This document shows, one piece after another, positions 58,893-64,000 of a stretch of DNA of 64,000 nt (positions are counted from its first letter, which is position 1; every line of letters starts with the position of its first letter). Under the pieces are notes generated by a model. The model saw only the letters and a program-made list of their open reading frames with translations. It searched no databases and was not told the DNA's origin. Made by a program: the position numbers and the translations under genes. The stretch comes from Actinomycetota bacterium (GTDB taxonomy: Bacteria; Actinomycetota; Acidimicrobiia; Acidimicrobiales; Poriferisodalaceae): contig JABABU010000010.1 in the NCBI GenBank assembly GCA_014238065.1, positions 1 to 64,000 on the forward strand, in the 5' to 3' direction.

Positions 58893-60487
58893 CCACTTTG
58901 CGTTCGAACGTCGACCTGAGAAGCACGACGTACCTTGCCAATCGCGAAACGATGCTCAGCCACATCGGGCACATGGAGTCGCTCATCGCCGCAGCTGTCG
59001 ATGGGGGTGGCGAGAAATACCAACAACGGCATCACAATCGCGGCCGACTGCTCGTCAGAGAGCGGATCGAGCTACTGGTCGATCCTGACTCACCGTTTCT
59101 CGAACTCTCGCCAACAGCGGCAGCCGGCACCGAGTTCAACGTGGGAGCAGCTCTCGTCACCGGCATCGGAACGATCTCGGGAACCGAGTGCGTCATCCTC
59201 GCCAGCGACCCCACGGTTCGCGGCGGCAGCATGAACCCGATCACGGTCACCAAGATCCTTCGAGCGCTGACCATCTGCCGTGAGAACCGACTGCCGATGG
59301 TGTACCTCGTCGAATCCGGCGGAGCAGACCTCCCTCATCAGCTCGACCTGTACCTGCCCGCCGGCGAGATCTTCAGAGACATCACCTCGCTCTCTGCAGC
59401 AGGGATCCCGACAATATCGCTGGTCTTCGGCAACTCGACAGCTGGCGGCGCCTACCTACCTGGCACGAGCGACTACGTGGTGATGGTGAAAGACCAGGCC
59501 AAGGTGTTTCTCGGGGGAACGCCGCTTGTGAAGATGGCCACTGGCGAGGATGCAGACGAACAAGAGCTCGGCGGGGCTCACATGCACTCCACTCACTCCG
59601 GGGTGTCCGACCACTTCGCCGTGGACGAGCACGACGCGATCCGTCTCGGGCGCCAGATCGTCGCCAGCCTCCATCACCGCAAGCTCGGTCGACAGCCGAC
59701 CGGATCAGGAACAGCACCGAAATACGACCCCGAAGAGTTGCTCGGCATCGTGTCGGCGGATCTCAAGGTGCCGTTCCCCGTCCGCGAAGTGCTGGCCAGG
59801 GTCCTCGACGCTTCAGAGTTCGACGAGTTCAAGCCGGCGTATGGCCCGAACCTCGTCACAGGGTTCGCCGAACTCGGTGGCTACCCGGTCGGCGTCCTCG
59901 CCAACGACCGAGGCGTGCTGCTGAACGAAGACGCCAACAAGGCCGCTCAGTTCATCCAACTGTCGAACCAGATCGACACACCCCTGCTGTTCGTGCAGAA
60001 CGTCACCGGCTACATGGTCGGCACCGAATACGAACAGCGAGGCATGGTCAAACACGGAAGCCATCAGATAAACGCCGTGACGAACTCGACTGTGCCAGCC
60101 CTCACCGTCCAGATCGGCGGGTCGTATGGCGCCGGCAACTACGGGATGGCGGGCAGGCCGTACAACCCCAGGTTCCTCTTCACCTGGCCGAACGCGAAGA
60201 CAGCGGTCATGGGCGGCGAACAGTTGGCCGGCACGATGTCGATCGTCGCCAGGGCGTCGGCAGCGAGCAGAGGTCTCGACTTCGACGAAGAGGCAGACGC
60301 AGCCCGCACCGCCGCGACCGAAGCTCAGATCCACCACGAGGAGCAGGCTTACATCTTGAGCGGCCTCATGCACGACGACGGGATGATCGATCCCCGCGAC
60401 ACACGCGACGTACTCACCATCGCGTTGTCAGCCGCAATGACCAACCAGTGCGTCGGAGCCGAGGGCTACGGCGTCTTCCGGATGTAA
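58889..60487 (+). CDS. Acyl-CoA carboxylase beta subunit (methylcrotonyl-CoA type)
   Basis: The 532-residue carboxyltransferase has RGRLLVRERIELLVDPDSPFLELS near the N-terminus. The MCC-type region LPMVYLVESGGADLPHQ is followed by GNSTAGGAYLPGTSDY. The C-terminal half has VQNVTGYMVGTEYEQRGMVKHG and IGGSYGAGNYGMAGRPYNPRF, which is typical of methylcrotonyl-CoA and geranyl-CoA carboxylases. It transfers CO2 from biotin to 3-methylcrotonyl-CoA. The ATG overlaps the TetR stop by four bases, and the alpha subunit follows 24 bases later. Confidence 0.92.
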   Translation: MTTLRSNVDLRSTTYLANRETMLSHIGHMESLIAAAVDGGGEKYQQRHHNRGRLLVRERIELLVDPDSPFLELSPTAAAGTEFNVGAALVTGIGTISGTECVILASDPTVRGGSMNPITVTKILRALTICRENRLPMVYLVESGGADLPHQLDLYLPAGEIFRDITSLSAAGIPTISLVFGNSTAGGAYLPGTSDYVVMVKDQAKVFLGGTPLVKMATGEDADEQELGGAHMHSTHSGVSDHFAVDEHDAIRLGRQIVASLHHRKLGRQPTGSGTAPKYDPEELLGIVSADLKVPFPVREVLARVLDASEFDEFKPAYGPNLVTGFAELGGYPVGVLANDRGVLLNEDANKAAQFIQLSNQIDTPLLFVQNVTGYMVGTEYEQRGMVKHGSHQINAVTNSTVPALTVQIGGSYGAGNYGMAGRPYNPRFLFTWPNAKTAVMGGEQLAGTMSIVARASAASRGLDFDEEADAARTAATEAQIHHEEQAYILSGLMHDDGMIDPRDTRDVLTIALSAAMTNQCVGAEGYGVFRM

Positions 60488-60511
60488 CCGGGCACGAAGG
60501 GAACGACAACA

Positions 60512-62470
60512 GTGATCACTCGACTCCTGATCGCGAACCGAGGCGAGATCGCACGCCGTGTCATGGGCACGTGTCGAGCGATGGGCATCGACACGGTGGC
60601 GGTGTACTCCGAACCGGATGCACACGCAGCGTTCGTTCACGAAGCCGACCTCGCCGTACCACTCGGAGGGGCAGCGCCCGCCGACTCGTACCTTCGAGGC
60701 GATGCTGTGCTTCAGGCCGCGATCTCCACGGGTGCCGACGCAATTCATCCCGGCTACGGATTTCTTTCGGAGAACGCCGACTTCGCGAGGGCTGTCACAG
60801 ATGCGGGGCTCACGTGGGTCGGCCCAACACCGGAAGCCATCGATGCCATGGGCTCGAAGATCGAAGCAAAGCGACGTATGGAAGGCGCAGGGGTTCCGCT
60901 GCTGCCTTCGGTCGAGCTGACAGGCCTCGACTCCGGTGCAGCCACCGCTGCCGCTGCTGGCGTCGGTTATCCACTTCTCATCAAGGCATCGGCCGGTGGC
61001 GGCGGACGGGGAATGCGAGTCGTCGAATCTGAAGACGACCTGACCGAGGCCATCGATGCCGCGACCAGAGAGGCAGAGTCGGCTTTCGGTGACGGCACCG
61101 TGTACGCCGAACGGTTCGTCTCACCTTCGAAACACGTGGAGGTCCAGATCTTCGGCGACTCAACTGGCTCAGTCGTGCACTTCGGCGAACGCGAGTGCTC
61201 TGTTCAACGGCGTCACCAGAAGGTCATCGAAGAGGCGCCCAGTCCCAGCATCGACGACTCAACGAGAGATGCACTCCATGCGGCTGCCGTCGCGGCCGGA
61301 AAGGCGATCGGCTACCAGAACGCAGGGACGGTCGAGTTTCTTCTCGACCCTGAGGGCGGTTTCTACTTCCTCGAGGTGAACACACGACTCCAGGTCGAGC
61401 ACCCGGTGACCGAGGCAGTTCACGATGTCGATCTTGTTCGACTTCAGCTGGAGGTCTCAGCTGGTGGCGAGGTTCCCGCGCAGCACTCGATCGTCGCCGC
61501 GCAAGGCCACTCTGTCGAGGCACGCATCTACGCCGAGGATCCGACATCTGGTTACCTACCGTCGATCGGTGACGTCCTCGAGTTCGAGGTGCCTGCCGGC
61601 GTCCGCGTCGACGCGGCGTTCAACTCGACCGGGGTCGTCGGTCCCGACTACGACGCGATGATCGCCAAGGTCATCTCCCACGCAGCCACCCGCGATGAGG
61701 CAGTCCGAGTGCTTGCGAAGGCATTGCGAGGCACGCGCCTGGTCGGCATCCAGAACAACATCGGCCTTCTCGTACGGGCGCTGGAACATCCCGACTTCGC
61801 CGACGGCGGCGACACCGAGATGTTGGAGCGGGCCGATCCAGCCGCGCTCGGTCGCCCACTCGTGGAAGGCTCGGATCGAGCCGCTGCCTTGCTCGCTGGA
61901 GCGCTCGCTCTCCAGAGCGGCCGCAGAACAACTTCAGCCGTGACACCTGGCGTGTCGTCCGGGTTTCGTAACGTCACGACATCACCGCAGACGGCGACAT
62001 TCGACGTCGCTGGCGATCTGCACGCTGTGAGCTATCGGTTCTCACGTCGAGCACTCACCACAGCTGCCGTCGATGGTGATGCGATCAATGCTGTTGTCGT
62101 GGAGGCCGACGCTGATCATGTCGAGTTGGTTGCCGACGGTGTAAGGCGTTCGTACCACGTCACAACGGCCCGCGATCAGGTGATCGTGTCCTCGCCGCTC
62201 GGGGTCCTCGTTGCTACCAAGATGCGCCGCTTCGTCGAACCGCGATCCGATCTGGCCAGCGGATCGCTCGTCGCCGCCATGCCAGGAACGGTGAGGGCGG
62301 TCGAGGTCGCTGAGGGCGACACCGTGGAGTCGGGCCAGACGGTGGTCGTGATGGAAGCAATGAAGATGGAGCTCGCGGTCGAGGCGCCAGCATCGGGAAC
62401 GGTAACTGCAGTCCACGTCTCCCCCGGCGACGCCATCGACGCCGGCGCCCCCCTCGTCATCATCGAATAG
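60512..62470 (+). CDS. Biotin-dependent acyl-CoA carboxylase alpha subunit (methylcrotonyl-CoA type)
   Basis: The 652-residue protein combines a biotin carboxylase domain and a C-terminal biotin carrier domain. The former has LIANRGEIARRVMGTCRAMG at residues 4-23, HPGYGFLSENADFA, KASAGGGGRGMRVV, FLEVNTRLQVEHPVTEA. The carrier has the biotinylated Lys in VMEAMKMELAV near residue 622. A middle domain (about 490-560) is the BT-type linker of MCC/PCC enzymes. The GTG at 60512 has AAGGGA upstream. With the beta subunit it forms the carboxylase for leucine breakdown. Confidence 0.93.
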   Translation: MITRLLIANRGEIARRVMGTCRAMGIDTVAVYSEPDAHAAFVHEADLAVPLGGAAPADSYLRGDAVLQAAISTGADAIHPGYGFLSENADFARAVTDAGLTWVGPTPEAIDAMGSKIEAKRRMEGAGVPLLPSVELTGLDSGAATAAAAGVGYPLLIKASAGGGGRGMRVVESEDDLTEAIDAATREAESAFGDGTVYAERFVSPSKHVEVQIFGDSTGSVVHFGERECSVQRRHQKVIEEAPSPSIDDSTRDALHAAAVAAGKAIGYQNAGTVEFLLDPEGGFYFLEVNTRLQVEHPVTEAVHDVDLVRLQLEVSAGGEVPAQHSIVAAQGHSVEARIYAEDPTSGYLPSIGDVLEFEVPAGVRVDAAFNSTGVVGPDYDAMIAKVISHAATRDEAVRVLAKALRGTRLVGIQNNIGLLVRALEHPDFADGGDTEMLERADPAALGRPLVEGSDRAAALLAGALALQSGRRTTSAVTPGVSSGFRNVTTSPQTATFDVAGDLHAVSYRFSRRALTTAAVDGDAINAVVVEADADHVELVADGVRRSYHVTTARDQVIVSSPLGVLVATKMRRFVEPRSDLASGSLVAAMPGTVRAVEVAEGDTVESGQTVVVMEAMKMELAVEAPASGTVTAVHVSPGDAIDAGAPLVIIE

Positions 62471-62722
62471 CCCGACGCGGAGCCATGCATCAACCACCCG
62501 CGCTGCTTCGATCGCCGGTTCTGACGCAGACCCACTCCACGCCTCCAGAACGGTCAATTTCAGGTCGTCGGACCCGGGATCGTCGGTGAACGTGAGCTCG
62601 ACACCGGACACGCTGACGTATCGGTGTCGGCGAAGTGCTCGAGCCTCGCTGGGAGCAAATGTGGACGTCAGTCAGGTGCACACACCCATCGTGACCGATC
62701 CACTCCGAGCATCGCTGCCCGA
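62471..62722. other. Intergenic region between convergent carboxylase and sulfatase genes
   Basis: In these 252 bases a minus-strand frame (about 62463-62672) encodes a stretch that looks protein-like (RRHRYVSVSGVELTFTDD, then AARVVDAWLRVGL) but lacks a clear start and overlaps the carboxylase end. It may be a gene remnant. No terminator is obvious. Confidence 0.3.
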
Positions 62723-64000
62723 TCAGGCTGGAGCATGGCGTCCGTCGTGGATGTTGGGGGCACCTCTTGCGTGGTCGTCGGCCCACATCAGAGCGTCGGC
62801 AAGGACCTCGACCATCTCCAGCTTGAAGGTGGCGTCCCGTGAGGCCAGGTTGGTCATCTCGGCGTGGTCGTCGACCGTGTTGAACAACATCTCCTCGCCG
62901 AGATCGTTGCGGGTGTACTTCCCCGTCTCTGTGACCACGGTCCTCGTCTTGGAAGGAACCCGACCGCGCGCGGCAAGAGCCGCGATGTCGTCCTCGATCA
63001 GCACATAGTCGTGGATGGTCTGTAAAGGATCGTCCAGAACGGGAACGAGGCTCTTCCCCTGGATGCCCTCGAAACCGTCGAGTCCGCAGAGATCGAGGAT
63101 CGTCGGCGCGAGATCGACCGTCGACGCCAGTGAACAACTGCGCCCAGCGGCCTTGCCTGGGACGGAAACGACGTGACCGACCTGTTGTGTTCCGGTGAAT
63201 GGCATGAAGCCCTTCAACATCAAGCCGTGCTCGCCCATCATGTCGCCATGGTCGCTGGTGAAGATCACGATCGTGTCTTCCGCCTGTCCCAGGCGCTCGA
63301 CGGCAGCGAGGACTTGCCCGACCGCATCGTCGATGAACTCGATCATCCCGTACGTGACTGCGATGGCTTCCTTCACCAGTTCGTAGTCGCCGGCAACGCC
63401 GAACGGCGTGACGTATTGGGCCTGCTTGGCCGCAGGCCGTTTCGCGGTGAATTGCAGATGTCTGGGCGCATCGTCCAATGGATCGTCGATCGACGCAGGA
63501 AGTTCCATGTCGGCTGGAGCGTGTCGGTCGTAGTAGTCACCGGGAGCGGTCATCGGGTGATGTGGATCTGGGAACGAGCACCACGCCATCCACGGCTTGT
63601 CTTCCTTCACCGATGATTCGATGAACTCAACCGTCTGCTCTGCCACGTATTGCGTCGAGTGCAACTCCGGCCCATATGGCGGGTCATAGATCTGCCACCA
63701 GCGCTCCGAGCGTCGCTCCGCAGGCGACGAATCATCCTGAGGGAAGACGATGTCTTCCATGGCTGCGCCCTTGTCGAGGGCCCACCGAAGATGGTGACCG
63801 CTCATACGACCGCCGTGATCCATGGACAGCCTGACATGCCCGAAACCGTAGAAGTCATCAGGAACACCGAAATCGGGATCGAGGTAGCGATGGTCGTCCT
63901 CATAGGCGTTCCACCCGACGTCGAGCAACGGGGCCTCGACGGGCCCGAGCTCTGAAGCGACCACCGAGTTCATGCTCATACCATGTTGGAGATGCGATTT
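62723..64000 (-). CDS. Sulfatase-family hydrolase (C-terminal part)
   Basis: The frame is open to the right edge: upstream of the ATG at 63979 it reads KSHLQHG, matching the G-K-S/T-H-L-Q stretch of sulfatases. The N-terminus with the CxPSR active-site cysteine therefore lies outside the window. Visible motifs are WCSFPDPHHPMTAPGDYYDRH, AVTYGMIEFIDDAVGQVL, VIFTSDHGDMMGEHGLM and the KGFMPFTGTQQVGHVVSVPG region, with Asp/His metal ligands. About 426 residues are present. It would hydrolyse a sulfate ester or a related phosphonate; the substrate is unknown. Confidence 0.87.
   Translation of the reverse strand, partial: KSHLQHGMSMNSVVASELGPVEAPLLDVGWNAYEDDHRYLDPDFGVPDDFYGFGHVRLSMDHGGRMSGHHLRWALDKGAAMEDIVFPQDDSSPAERRSERWWQIYDPPYGPELHSTQYVAEQTVEFIESSVKEDKPWMAWCSFPDPHHPMTAPGDYYDRHAPADMELPASIDDPLDDAPRHLQFTAKRPAAKQAQYVTPFGVAGDYELVKEAIAVTYGMIEFIDDAVGQVLAAVERLGQAEDTIVIFTSDHGDMMGEHGLMLKGFMPFTGTQQVGHVVSVPGKAAGRSCSLASTVDLAPTILDLCGLDGFEGIQGKSLVPVLDDPLQTIHDYVLIEDDIAALAARGRVPSKTRTVVTETGKYTRNDLGEEMLFNTVDDHAEMTNLASRDATFKLEMVEVLADALMWADDHARGAPNIHDGRHAPA

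Noticed and set aside
62463..62672. Minus-strand protein-like frame between the carboxylase and sulfatase genes
   Set aside because: No credible start codon or ribosome binding site, overlap with the carboxylase end, and no domain; at most a remnant.
62723..63979. Complete 418-residue sulfatase starting at ATG 63979
   Set aside because: The frame stays open to the window edge and reads KSHLQHG upstream, which is conserved sulfatase sequence, so the gene is truncated by the window.
1..64000. Prophage, integrative element or insertion sequence
   Set aside because: No integrase, transposase, terminase or flanking direct repeats were seen, and composition is even except for short AT-rich promoters.

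Overview
The window is a 64 kb stretch of high-GC (roughly 62%) chromosomal DNA from an actinobacterium, most likely of the class Acidimicrobiia (Ilumatobacter-like). The class is an inference. It rests on the actinobacterial fhaA-fhaB-pstP-rodA-pbpA-pknB-crgA signalling/cell-wall operon, a CrgA septation protein, a deazaflavin (F420)-type nitroreductase, a form I CO dehydrogenase, leaderless genes with TANNNT -10 boxes, and secreted proteins built from 'YWL..DGG.F.FGDA' repeats. No integrase, transposase, phage gene or CRISPR array was seen.

Region 1 (1-13.9 kb) is an aerobic carbon-monoxide dehydrogenase locus in two convergent arms that meet at 5043. The plus arm runs ArsR regulator, small orf, XdhC/CoxF, small orf, coxD (MoxR ATPase), coxE (VWA), small orf, GIY-YIG-like orf. 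The minus arm runs a small leader gene, coxM, coxS, coxL (form I, AYRCSFR, Cys369 and Glu738), a CoxI-YHS fusion and coxG. It then continues without a break into six genes for unrecognised membrane proteins (8062 down to 5044). The last of these is a 529-residue protein made of two near-identical TM-ectodomain-TM halves. This membrane module is the strongest candidate for something undescribed. Its position directly after coxG suggests a role in tethering the enzyme to the membrane or passing electrons to quinone.

Region 2 (13.8-32.1 kb) is housekeeping: an Rpf-like resuscitation factor with propeller-like repeats, two tRNA-Ser genes flanking an M15 peptidase, prephenate dehydratase, a nitroreductase, a ClC channel, an M20 amidohydrolase, a persulfide-dioxygenase-like/sulfurtransferase pair, and a cobalamin-riboswitch-controlled B12 importer (btuFCD). 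Also here are a DUF169 protein, an anti-sigma-type ATPase, an M15-like lipoprotein and two methyltransferases. One methyltransferase carries an in-frame TGA followed directly by a hairpin.

Region 3 (31.8-48.4 kb) holds the growth-control operon (crgA, pknB with a 21-residue poly-Thr tail, pbpA, rodA, pstP, fhaB, fhaA), tRNA-Leu(CAG), a subtilase ending in ten GGSWG repeats, a large LuxR-type ATPase regulator, an MFS transporter preceded by four TACGTCA half-sites, and a coiled-coil M15 peptidase.

Region 4 (48.5-64 kb) is acyl-CoA catabolism: glutaryl-CoA-dehydrogenase-like, ACAD10/11-like and isovaleryl-CoA-dehydrogenase-like enzymes, a TetR regulator with a clear operator, and both subunits of a methylcrotonyl-CoA-type carboxylase (leucine degradation). 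It also carries a geranylgeranyl-reductase/MenJ-like enzyme, a repeat-bearing secreted sugar-dehydrogenase-like protein, an MFS transporter, a DapA-like aldolase and the C-terminal part of a sulfatase that runs off the right edge.
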